DNA of 11,730 nucleotides from contig CAZGQY010000134.1 in the NCBI GenBank assembly GCA_964528035.1, positions 1 through 11,730 of the forward strand. Direction: 5' to 3'. The stretch's first letter is position 1; every line of letters begins with the position of its first letter. The stretch comes from CAZGQY01 sp964528035 (GTDB lineage: Bacteria; Pseudomonadota; Gammaproteobacteria; Methylococcales; UBA1147). The translations under genes were made by a program, and so were the position numbers. This document shows positions 1 through 6,869 of the stretch, piece by piece. The notes beneath the pieces are model-generated. The model saw only the letters and a list, made by a program, of their open reading frames with translations. It made no database searches and had not been told where the DNA came from.

Positions 1-95
1 TTGTTTTATTGGGACATCACAAAAAATATTAATTTGTGGTGAATAAAGTTGCTTTACCTGTTGACACGGGTTGGCTAAATGGTGACCCATTATCG
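1..95 (+). repeat. 95-bp direct repeat, left copy
   Basis: This stretch matches 8853-8947 at 92 of 95 positions in the same orientation. The differences are at 56 (A/G), 67 (C/G) and 89 (A/C), and similarity ends abruptly after position 95. Because the copy begins at the window edge, its true left end is unknown. It contains a 9-bp hairpin with one G-T wobble (15-23 pairing with 33-41, loop 24-32). It also contains an open frame starting GTG at 39 that encodes MNKVALPVDTGWLNGDPLS and reaches a stop at 132-134. I do not recognise the family. It could be a mobile-element end, a duplicated promoter plus gene start, or an island boundary repeat. Confidence 0.9.
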
Positions 96-531
96 TTTTT
101 GCTCTTAACAAAGAGGGAAAGATTTATATCTTAATTATTTAATAAATTGATCTGGGTAATAAGGATTACTATCCTCACCGAGGAGGTTTTTTTAAATATT
201 CAACCGGCCATCATAATTGTCGCCAAATCGGACAAAGTAATCGACATTTAACAGATTTTTACCGATCAGGCAATCGGGTTCCACTGGGCTGATTTACTTG
301 TCAAACCCTTGTTAGGTTCGAGTCCTGCTGATCTTAAAAGCAAATAACTGCGGGTTTGAGGTGGTGTTTACATCAGTGCCGCCGTGGGGCCATTTTTAAA
401 GGTTTTATTAAAATAAAACTCAGTCCGAGTGACATACTTCTGGATTATTATTTATAGAATATGGAAAACTTCAACCAATACCATTCAGACGCAATATTTT
501 GGGCTATTATATTATTTTATGATGTCGTATA
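96..531. other. AT-rich intergenic stretch without a convincing gene
   Basis: No reading frame here has a credible start and composition. The stretch holds the tail of the 31-codon frame that begins in the repeat (stop 132-134) and a terminator-like hairpin at 172-193. It also has an AT-only 7-bp hairpin (402-408 with 413-419) and a possible weak promoter (GTGACA at 429-434, 18 bp, TATAGA at 453-458). A tRNA T-arm-like motif, GGTTCGAGTCC at 315-325, is present, but no tRNA can be folded around it. Confidence 0.6.
162..193 (+). terminator. Terminator-like hairpin with a competing upstream hairpin
   Basis: TCCTC (172-176) pairs with GAGGA (180-184) across a 3-nt loop. Two G residues and seven T residues (187-193) follow, the layout of a short intrinsic terminator. 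The upstream arm also belongs to a second hairpin, AGGAT (162-166) with ATCCT (171-175), so the two structures exclude each other. The stems are only 5 bp, so real termination is uncertain. It would act on any transcript entering from the left-hand repeat. Confidence 0.3.
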
Positions 532-560
532 TTGCGTATATATTACATATCTACTATACT
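532..560 (+). promoter_or_regulatory. Probable sigma70-type promoter of the GHKL ATPase operon
   Basis: TTGCGT (532-537) and TATACT (555-560) are separated by exactly 17 bp. This predicts transcription starting around 567, about 28 nt before the GTG start of the first gene. It is the best match to the -35/-10 consensus upstream of the operon. A weaker alternative lies at 429-458. Confidence 0.5.
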
Positions 561-594
561 GCGGCTTGCGTAAATATAAGTAGGCGGACTCCCT

Positions 595-822
595 GTGGCA
601 GAATCAGCACGTGATAAATTTGTACGGCTAGCAGAAGCCAGGGTTAACAACATCATTAAGACTGTTCGACTTCTTAGTAATCTTTCTAATAGAAGTAACT
701 ATTCGTATGACGACAAGGATGTTGAGAAAATTTTTCGTGTACTCGAATGTGAATTGAGAAACGCCAAAGCCAGCTTCAAAGCTGGAGGCAAGAAAGATGA
801 TTCAACCTTTAAATTGGGCTGA
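595..822 (+). CDS. Small helical protein, first gene of the GHKL ATPase operon (75 aa)
   Basis: This 75-residue protein starts with GTG, preceded only by a weak purine-rich site (AGGCGG). I do not recognise a named family. It is charged and probably mostly alpha-helical. Residues 1-32 and 40-63 look like two amphipathic helices joined by a polar SNRSNYSY turn, and the tail is lysine- and glycine-rich. It has no signal peptide, membrane segment or visible catalytic motif. It lies 26 bp upstream of the GHKL ATPase and on the same strand, so the two are probably co-transcribed. Possible roles are a small subunit of the ATPase complex, a DNA-binding helper or a regulator. These are inferences from position only. 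That the frame is real is supported by its placement between a promoter and the operon and by its regular helical composition. Confidence 0.72.
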   Translation: MAESARDKFVRLAEARVNNIIKTVRLLSNLSNRSNYSYDDKDVEKIFRVLECELRNAKASFKAGGKKDDSTFKLG

Positions 823-833
823 TAATTCCTTTG

Positions 834-842
834 AAAGGAGGT
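834..842 (+). promoter_or_regulatory. Strong Shine-Dalgarno site fixing the ATPase start
   Basis: AAAGGAGGT, nearly the full anti-Shine-Dalgarno complement, lies 6 nt before ATG 849. This places initiation at 849 and not at the in-frame TTG at 831, which would put the ribosome binding site inside the coding sequence. Confidence 0.9.
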
Positions 843-848
843 ACATTT

Positions 849-2714
849 ATGAAATGGCACTTCATTCCGCAGCTGGCATGTTATGTCGAAACCGGGGTTA
901 CCCAACGTGACCAATTCCGTAATGACGAGGTGGAACTGTACGACACCATAGTTCGGGAAGCCGTACAGAATTCATTAGACGCCACACCAAATGGAGAGAC
1001 CACCAAGGTTGTCTTTCGGTGGGTTAGTTTTAACGATGGACTTGACCCTAAGTACGTAAAAGACCTTTTAGAAAATCAGCTGGATCACGCAAAGTCATCT
1101 GGTATTGAAGTAGCAAATATTGATTTCGAACAACCAGCCGCCCTGATCATTGAAGATTATGGTACCAGTGGTTTGACTGGCTCGACAGATTCCAAGGACG
1201 AAGACAATTTCTCTGACTTCTGGCGCAGACACGGAAAATCGCACAAAACAGGCACCAACCGGGGTCGATGGGGGTTAGGAAAACTTGTTTACTCCAGTTC
1301 TTCAGTAGTCTGCGCATTTTTTGGTGTCACCATCCGAAATAGCGACCCAAATCGCTATTTAATGGGACAGACTGTTCTCGATCTTCGCACGCATGAAGGC
1401 AAAGAGTATCCCCCTCACGCATATTTTTCAGAGATGGTTGGGGAAGAAATACATGAAAAAGTTCCTCTCCCAATTAATGACACTGATTTCATCGAGTATT
1501 TCTCAGAACAGTTTGGCATCAGTCGAGTTGATGAACCAGGTTTATCTATCGTAATTCCATTTCCCGACAATACGCTGCAGCCTGAAAAAATGATTGAAGT
1601 TGCTATCGTCAATTATTTTTATCCGATAATTACCGAGCAGCTGACTTTGTTTTTTAATGACCTTGAAATAAACAAAGAGAATATACGCAAACTAGCCCAC
1701 GAGTACGCCAAGAGCCGCATTCATGATATAGACCCTCTATTCGATTTCATCGAACAGACAAACCGATGCATCCAAAATAATGACTTACTTTCGCTTAAAC
1801 CCAGCTGGATAAACGACACAAAGCTCGCAGAGGACGATTTTGACCAAGACATTCTGGAAAATGTGAGAGAGTCATTCGCGTCAAAGAAAACTGTGGGAGT
1901 GTGGTTGCCGCTTACAATCAAAACCAAACCAGAAAAAGAAATATTTGATACTGGCATTTACGTTTTTGTTCAACGTCCTGATGATCTTTCGAAAGGAGTA
2001 GATCTATATGTCCGTGGCGGCCTGACTTTACCAGCAGAATCTAAATTCGGAGAAAGAAAGGCGTTTGGTGCGATGATTGCCAATGATTTTGCAATATCCG
2101 CATTCTTAGGTGACGCCGAGAATCCAGCGCATACAAAATGGGTTTTCAACGCAGAAAAGCTTCGCAAAAATTATGTGGCTCCGGGAGACAAATTAAGGGC
2201 CATCAAGAATGCGGTTATTAACTTTTATGACCTGCTTGTTCAGGCAGAAGAAGATGAAGATGAAAAAGCGCTTTCCAAATTTTTCTTTACCGAAGAACCT
2301 GAGGATCCTGGGCCTAAAAATAAGAAACCACGCAAAACTCCCAAGCCTGATATAGAACCTCCAACAGCAAAACCGAGAGTTGCCCGACTAGCAACTATTG
2401 AAAACGGCTTTTCTGTTCGCAAAGGAAAAAATGCAGACGATGCGGCCTATCCTATTCTGTTTCGGGTCCACGCGGCTTATGACACCGCATCCGGGAACCC
2501 TTTCAAGAAATACAACCCGATGGATTTTGATTTTATGGCGAATAGTGGCCCAGACATTGCTCTGACAAAAGACTCCGTTAGCCTCAAGAAAAAGAAAGCA
2601 AATATGCTCGAATTCGAGGTTACTGACGCGGCCTTTCAAATTAATGTTACCGGTTTTGATCCCAATAGGGATTTGTTGGTAAAGCTACAGACTGAGGCTA
2701 TTGAGGGAGAATAG
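849..2714 (+). CDS. GHKL-family (MutL/Hsp90/MORC-like) ATPase, 621 aa
   Basis: The N-terminal third carries a GHKL ATP-binding fold. The N-box is REAVQNSLDA (E37, N41, D44), with E37 in the position of the catalytic base. The next motif is IIEDYGTSGLTG (D103, G105, G108), and the glycine-rich lid is GRWGLGK (139-145). This order is typical of MutL, Hsp90, topoisomerase VI B and MORC proteins, which dimerise on ATP binding and act as clamps or switches. There is no histidine-kinase H-box, and no C-terminal MutL endonuclease motif could be seen. A basic, proline-rich linker at about 490-515 precedes a beta-rich C-terminal domain (about 520-621). The gene ends one base before the next start codon, so translation is probably coupled. 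MutL/MORC-like ATPases are known from predicted restriction-modification operons (Iyer, Abhiman and Aravind 2008) and from the mzaABCDE defence system. With the methyltransferase and Vsr converging on it, a role as the ATP-dependent sensor or motor of an anti-phage system is likely but inferred. Confidence 0.9.
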   Translation: MKWHFIPQLACYVETGVTQRDQFRNDEVELYDTIVREAVQNSLDATPNGETTKVVFRWVSFNDGLDPKYVKDLLENQLDHAKSSGIEVANIDFEQPAALIIEDYGTSGLTGSTDSKDEDNFSDFWRRHGKSHKTGTNRGRWGLGKLVYSSSSVVCAFFGVTIRNSDPNRYLMGQTVLDLRTHEGKEYPPHAYFSEMVGEEIHEKVPLPINDTDFIEYFSEQFGISRVDEPGLSIVIPFPDNTLQPEKMIEVAIVNYFYPIITEQLTLFFNDLEINKENIRKLAHEYAKSRIHDIDPLFDFIEQTNRCIQNNDLLSLKPSWINDTKLAEDDFDQDILENVRESFASKKTVGVWLPLTIKTKPEKEIFDTGIYVFVQRPDDLSKGVDLYVRGGLTLPAESKFGERKAFGAMIANDFAISAFLGDAENPAHTKWVFNAEKLRKNYVAPGDKLRAIKNAVINFYDLLVQAEEDEDEKALSKFFFTEEPEDPGPKNKKPRKTPKPDIEPPTAKPRVARLATIENGFSVRKGKNADDAAYPILFRVHAAYDTASGNPFKKYNPMDFDFMANSGPDIALTKDSVSLKKKKANMLEFEVTDAAFQINVTGFDPNRDLLVKLQTEAIEGE

Positions 2715-2715
2715 C

Positions 2716-3486
2716 ATGCAGATATCACGTCACATTAACCACACTGGCAGACGAAAAATCCTGCATTCGGAAGTTGAAATAGAGCTTGTTGAACAAAATG
2801 GCAAACCGCCCGCATTTAGAGCTGCATTTACGTTAAACAGAGAACATCTTCCTGATAATGCCGATTTGTTTGTTGAGGCTTATCACAGTAATACAACCCA
2901 GCGGTTTTCATTTGGAACCGTCGCAGCTCCAACAGCACCGACCGATACGACATTAAGTGAAATTGACTTGTCCGGCCCTACTCTTTTCAGAGTCAAGGTG
3001 GTTGACAACTCCGAGTCAGCAGGTCGATTAGTCGCGTCGGCAGAACGGTTGGCCCCCAAAGATGATGATAGTGAAGAACAAAGAGCATCATTAATGATCT
3101 TCAAAAGCATCTCCGAAATGGGAAATCTCACATGGAGATTATCATTTGATGAGGTACGCAAACCGGTTCTATGTATTAACAATAAAATACCTGAAGCGAA
3201 GCACCAATTGCTAACCAATCCCGTATTCCAGTCACTTATTCTTCCTTCAGCGTTTAGAGAAGTATTAATGTATATCCACTGGGATCAGGGTGAAGAAGTA
3301 GTTGACGGCTCATGGCAGGAACAGTGGATCAATTTCTCCAATAAGATTGGTTCAGTGGAACGCCCGTCTGGTAATGACCCGGATATTTTGCATTCATGGA
3401 TTGATGATGTGGTCAGGGCATTCAGTGAGTCGCACCATTTTTGTGATCATCTTGTAAAGCGGATGGAGGAAAGCAGTCATGCCTGA
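2716..3486 (+). CDS. Uncharacterised operon protein between the GHKL ATPase and the 240-aa gene (256 aa)
   Basis: The start at ATG 2716 is preferred over the in-frame TTG at 2701. A GGGAG site lies just upstream, and the ATPase stop codon ends at 2714. I do not recognise the family. The first roughly 105 residues look beta-rich (alternating hydrophobic strands such as SEVEIELVEQ and TLFRVKVVDN). An acidic hinge, KDDDSEE, follows at about 115-121, and then a mostly helical, tryptophan-containing C-terminal half (YIHWDQGEEVVDGSWQEQW). No clear nuclease, Walker or helix-turn-helix motif is visible, and there is no signal peptide or membrane segment. Its last 8 bases overlap the next gene. The tight coupling on both sides suggests a stoichiometric partner of the ATPase. 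It is one of two candidates for a hidden effector or target-recognition subunit. Confidence 0.85.
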   Translation: MQISRHINHTGRRKILHSEVEIELVEQNGKPPAFRAAFTLNREHLPDNADLFVEAYHSNTTQRFSFGTVAAPTAPTDTTLSEIDLSGPTLFRVKVVDNSESAGRLVASAERLAPKDDDSEEQRASLMIFKSISEMGNLTWRLSFDEVRKPVLCINNKIPEAKHQLLTNPVFQSLILPSAFREVLMYIHWDQGEEVVDGSWQEQWINFSNKIGSVERPSGNDPDILHSWIDDVVRAFSESHHFCDHLVKRMEESSHA

Positions 3487-4201
3487 ATATGCTCGCAGAC
3501 TAACAGAACAGGGGATTGAAGAATTTAACAATTACCTGGTTGCCATTAGTGAAGGCCAGGCATTGGAGCTTCCACAACTACTGTTAACGGACGAAAGGTA
3601 TTCTGACGTCATCGAACAGGACATCGAAGTTGACCGAATAGAATTTTCCACCCGCCACGAACTTGGAGCGTACGCAACCAAGGCCATAGAAGGCTCAGAG
3701 ACTCAAGCATTGTTGGGCGACCAAGGATTTTGGTCCTGGCTGGCGCTATATTGGTTTGATCAACTGTGTCCTGCTGATGGGAAAGGTGTAAGGAAGCCCA
3801 GCAAGCCTTATAACTACATTCTAAGCCGAAACTATAAACACCGGCCCAGGCACGCGATTTATATGACGTGGGTATTGGTTTCTCAGTATGGAGATACATC
3901 ATTCTTTCTCCTAAGTAAAAAACCGAACGAACGAGGCGAATTAATCGAACAACTCGCAGCCCGCCAATACTTTATTGCCTGTGAAGGTATTGTCAAAGCA
4001 GCGTCTCACCTTTATTACGACCCGGAACGAAAAACATTCAAACGTGGTTCCACTTCGCAAAAAAGAAAAGGTAATATTCGTCGTTTTATAGCGTACCTCC
4101 AGCAACTCGATTTAACCTATGACTTGGGTTCACTCGCTGGGGGCACATTACTTGATTTGCTTCCAGATGAATATGCGGCGTTTAAAGAAGCCGCTGAGTA
4201 A
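3479..4201 (+). CDS. Uncharacterised last gene of the GHKL operon (240 aa, possibly DUF6339-like)
   Basis: It starts at ATG 3479 within the end of the previous gene (overlap ATGCCTGA), with GGAGGA about 9 nt upstream, so translation is probably coupled. The protein is soluble and rich in aromatic residues. Recognisable stretches are HELGAYATKAI, a FWSWLALYWFDQLCP block, and RHAIYMTWVLVSQYGDTSFF, then a helical region and a basic patch (KTFKRGSTSQKRKGNIRR) near residues 183-201. The overall pattern reminds me of DUF6339 proteins, but this is from memory and uncertain. No canonical PD-(D/E)XK, HNH or GIY-YIG motif is obvious. The basic patch could bind nucleic acid. It ends 13 bp before the converging vsr stop codon, with no clear terminator between them. 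A nuclease or accessory subunit of the ATPase complex is possible but unproven. Confidence 0.85.
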   Translation: MPEYARRLTEQGIEEFNNYLVAISEGQALELPQLLLTDERYSDVIEQDIEVDRIEFSTRHELGAYATKAIEGSETQALLGDQGFWSWLALYWFDQLCPADGKGVRKPSKPYNYILSRNYKHRPRHAIYMTWVLVSQYGDTSFFLLSKKPNERGELIEQLAARQYFIACEGIVKAASHLYYDPERKTFKRGSTSQKRKGNIRRFIAYLQQLDLTYDLGSLAGGTLLDLLPDEYAAFKEAAE

Positions 4202-4214
4202 CATGCACCTGGAT

Positions 4215-4640
4215 TTAGGGTTTATTTCCTGTTTTTTTCTGTTCCAGGATTCTCCGCACCGTGGAAACGGCCCCGATAAAATCTTGTTTAACTTGGTGCT
4301 CCCATATTCTGACAACAGCCCATCCATCGTGCTGCAATTCTTTTGTGACAAATCCATCACGAATCGTATTGGCCGCTATTTTTTTTACCCAGAATTCTCT
4401 GTTCTTTTTTGGTTGTTGAAAATGTTTCGGACATTTATGCCAGAAGCAGCCATCCACGAAGACCGCAACCTGAAAGCGTGGAAATACAAAATCAGGTTTC
4501 CCGACAAGATGGCTTTTCAGTCTATAGCGGTATCCAAGATTCCATAACGCCTTCCGTAATTTAAGCTCTGGTTTCGTATTGCTGCCTTTAATCCTGGACA
4601 TGCAATAACTTCTCTGTTCATCATTGAGGACGTCTGTCAC
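4215..4640 (-). CDS. vsr: Vsr-type very short patch repair endonuclease (141 aa)
   Basis: The family nicks 5' of the T in T:G mismatches created when 5-methylcytosine deaminates, starting very short patch repair. The protein has the Vsr layout: MSRIKGSNTKPELKLRKALW near the N terminus, then GKPDFVF with the catalytic Asp at about residue 50. VFVDGCFWHKCPKH supplies the zinc/active-site region (H68, H73), and WVKKIAANTIRD and VRIWEH follow. Its length is normal for the family. It starts with GTG overlapping the methyltransferase stop (GTGA, 4637-4640), the usual coupling of vsr to its cognate methylase. Some Vsr-fold proteins next to methylases may work as restriction enzymes, so a nicking or restriction role here cannot be excluded. 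The gene faces the GHKL operon, ending 13 bp from it. Confidence 0.95.
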   Translation of the reverse strand: MTDVLNDEQRSYCMSRIKGSNTKPELKLRKALWNLGYRYRLKSHLVGKPDFVFPRFQVAVFVDGCFWHKCPKHFQQPKKNREFWVKKIAANTIRDGFVTKELQHDGWAVVRIWEHQVKQDFIGAVSTVRRILEQKKTGNKP

Positions 4641-6286
4641 AAAGCGAGCTCTGCAAATTCAATATTCTCTACCTCCTTAATGTCTGAATAATCATCAGAT
4701 GCTCTGCATCTATCCATGATTTCAGAAACCACATCAGCCAAATGGAATGCCAGATAAGGTGGTACCGCATTACCAATCTGTTCATACTGCTTTCCACGCG
4801 GCCCTTCAAAATAATAATTATCTGGGAAAGTCTGAAGTCTTGCAGCCTCTCTTACCGTCAAACTTCTACACTGCGAAGGGTCCGGATGAATATAATAATG
4901 GCCGTCTTTTCGTAAATGTGCAGTCACAGTTGTAGATGGTTTATCCCATACCTGTACTTTGAATCTGTCTCTGAAATTTTTGACTCTACCGTTTTCGTCT
5001 TCCGTCGCATTCCTGTGATCTGGCCATAGAAACTTTGGGAAATCTTCAAGTTTAGGAACCATTCCGTTGACATCGGCATAGCTGGCAGCAAAAAGGTATC
5101 TCCAGAAATCCGAATCCATATGTCCCCGTGATTCGTGTTGAACAACACCGCCAATTTTTTTATCGAATAGCCAATTGGCCAATTCTCTTGGCGGGCAATT
5201 GCCTGGTACGAAACTACCCCCCTCACCGATATCTGCCGATATATTCTCGACCGCGCTTTCCATTCGCCTCTGAATATCCTGAAACTTCTTGGTTTTTAGT
5301 GGTCTCTTATTGATGCACTTGCCAACGCGTTTCCGCCATTCACCCCTGCCTTCATCGCGACCGGACATTTTACTCCTGACCGGGAGCATATCCGCTAACA
5401 CATCTTTAAGGGTAAAAGGCGTATCTACAGATTCCAGAACGGGGTGTGGTGGATTATCATAATCACTACGAATTCCAAGCAGGATTACCCTATGCCTTTG
5501 TTGAGGAACACCATAGTTCTCAGATTTTATAAGGTAATCCTTGAATTCTAACCATTCGTCACCTTCCGCCTCTTGTACAAATGAATAAATAGAATACCTT
5601 GTCCCACGTTTATTTTTAGGTATTTTCTCTCTATCCCATTTCGATAATGCAGTTACTGGACTCCTAAGGTCAGAAAGGATCTTTGGAAATATATGCTCTC
5701 CCTTTAATTTTGCACTCAGAATTCCTTTTACGTTTTCCATAACAAATATGGTTGGTCGCATTACAGCCACGATCTTCAGGTATTCCCTGTAAAGTGTGTG
5801 CCTATGATCTTTCTCGAAATCCACGTCATTCGTACGGCGTGCCCTGCCTATCGTAGAATATGCTTGGCAGGGAGGACCTCCAAGTAAAACCCAGTGCCTC
5901 GAGTCACCAACTGCATTTGAAATTCTTTCAGTTACGGTCCGAACGCGCTTTTTACCAAGTTCTGCATGCCAGGCAATTTCCTTTGCAAGATTACTTTCGT
6001 CTGGATACTTTTCAAATAGTTCTGCTTTTGTAATACCCTCACCACGGATGTATTGGTAGTATTCCCTTGGTAAACTTCCCTTCTTAAATTGTCGGGTAAA
6101 ACTACGTAGTTCCAGGGTCTGGTGAGCATGAGAATCTTTTTCTATTGATAAGACAGGTTGAAAAACCTGTCCGTTTCTGTAAGCAGAAAACCCCTCGCTC
6201 AAGCCGCCTGGACCAGCGAAGATATCCACAACCGGAATAGCCGAGTCGCTGTTCAGATATTGCCTTCCAGCACTAGCTTTTTTCAT
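4637..6286 (-). CDS. dcm: DNA (cytosine-5) methyltransferase (549 aa)
   Basis: The enzyme transfers a methyl group from S-adenosylmethionine to C5 of cytosine in a specific site. Motif I is VVDIFAGPGG (residues 19-28). The catalytic motif IV is GGPPCQ with Cys140, motif VI is ENV (184-186), and motif VIII is QQRHRV (262-267). Motif IX is RSLTVREAARLQTFPD (474-489), and motif X is YEQIGNAVPPYLA (501-513). Roughly 200 residues between VIII and IX form the presumed target-recognition region, making the protein longer than a minimal C5 enzyme; the recognition site cannot be read from sequence. I chose ATG 6286 over the upstream TTG at 6304. No strong ribosome binding site precedes either, and the predicted leader is only about 15 nt. 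The methylase presumably protects host DNA from the partner restriction activity, and vsr follows with a 4-nt overlap. The symbol denotes the family only. Confidence 0.96.
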   Translation of the reverse strand: MKKASAGRQYLNSDSAIPVVDIFAGPGGLSEGFSAYRNGQVFQPVLSIEKDSHAHQTLELRSFTRQFKKGSLPREYYQYIRGEGITKAELFEKYPDESNLAKEIAWHAELGKKRVRTVTERISNAVGDSRHWVLLGGPPCQAYSTIGRARRTNDVDFEKDHRHTLYREYLKIVAVMRPTIFVMENVKGILSAKLKGEHIFPKILSDLRSPVTALSKWDREKIPKNKRGTRYSIYSFVQEAEGDEWLEFKDYLIKSENYGVPQQRHRVILLGIRSDYDNPPHPVLESVDTPFTLKDVLADMLPVRSKMSGRDEGRGEWRKRVGKCINKRPLKTKKFQDIQRRMESAVENISADIGEGGSFVPGNCPPRELANWLFDKKIGGVVQHESRGHMDSDFWRYLFAASYADVNGMVPKLEDFPKFLWPDHRNATEDENGRVKNFRDRFKVQVWDKPSTTVTAHLRKDGHYYIHPDPSQCRSLTVREAARLQTFPDNYYFEGPRGKQYEQIGNAVPPYLAFHLADVVSEIMDRCRASDDYSDIKEVENIEFAELAL

Positions 6287-6307
6287 ACTTATTACTACTC
6301 GCAAAAA

Positions 6308-6335
6308 TTTATATTTTTATGACCAAAAAAGACAA
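6308..6335 (-). promoter_or_regulatory. Possible separate promoter for the methyltransferase
   Basis: On the minus strand TTGTCT (6335-6330) and TATAAA (6313-6308) are 16 bp apart, predicting a start near 6301 and a very short leader before ATG 6286. It lies in the 85-bp gap after the IS-interrupted gene. If real, it makes methylase and vsr expression independent of the insertion. Confidence 0.4.
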
Positions 6336-6846
6336 TAACCCTTAGTCAGATGTATTGGTGAGACTGCACTGTTAAATTAACTTATTTTCAAATACGACTT
6401 TTTCATATTCTCGTATATCAGACGCCACGGGTTCCCAAATATGAATATTATCTCCGTAATGCTCAAAGATTTTACCGTGGTTTTTTTCTGCAATAATTTT
6501 CATTTGAGCAAAATTACTATCGAAAAATGATTCTTCTGGCAGCTCATTTTTAAGATCATTTTCTGTGATTACGGTTACGCCAGACCTCTTGAGTTTTAAA
6601 AATGCATTTAATATTTTTGTATTGATCTGGCTTGGTCGTTTGGCCCAAAGTTTAAGACGCCTACCAACCTTTTTAACTTCCTGAACAGCTGTTTTTTCAT
6701 GGGTATCAGGCATTATTGGTTTTAAAAGAGCATCTTTTAATTCGGCCAACATAATTAGACTTTGCACTATTTCTGAATGGGCTTTTTTTTCAGAATCACC
6801 TTTTCTTACCAAGAATGCAGCAGACTCAAGACTATTTTTTAACTGT

Positions 6847-6869
6847 ACTAGGGGGCGTTCTCAATTAAG
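6847..6869 (+). repeat. Inverted repeat, left end of the IS5-family element
   Basis: This 23-bp segment is the exact reverse complement of 7668-7690. The IS proper starts at 6851; 6847-6850 are flanking bases that happen to extend the symmetry, including the TA target copy. Confidence 0.95.

Noticed and set aside
264..335. tRNA-like sequence: GGTTCGAGTCC T-loop motif with partly complementary ends (264-269 with 328-333)
   Set aside because: The T-stem has a mismatch, the D-loop would be too long, no anticodon stem can be formed and no CCA follows. At best it is a decayed fragment or chance.
429..614. 61-codon open frame upstream of the first operon gene
   Set aside because: It runs through the promoter region and overlaps the better-supported 75-aa gene. 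It has no ribosome binding site and shows AT-rich, low-information composition.
831..848. Upstream TTG start extending the GHKL ATPase
   Set aside because: The extension would encode the Shine-Dalgarno site itself; ATG 849 is ideally spaced from it.
2701..2715. Upstream TTG start of the 256-aa protein
   Set aside because: It overlaps the end of the ATPase gene and lacks a site, while ATG 2716 has GGGAG just before it.
4202..4214. Bidirectional terminator between the converging operons
   Set aside because: The 13-bp gap and its neighbourhood contain no stem of useful length, so no terminator is annotated.
4119..4547. 142-codon rightward frame antisense to vsr
   Set aside because: It is the mirror of a well-conserved Vsr reading frame and has no ribosome binding site.
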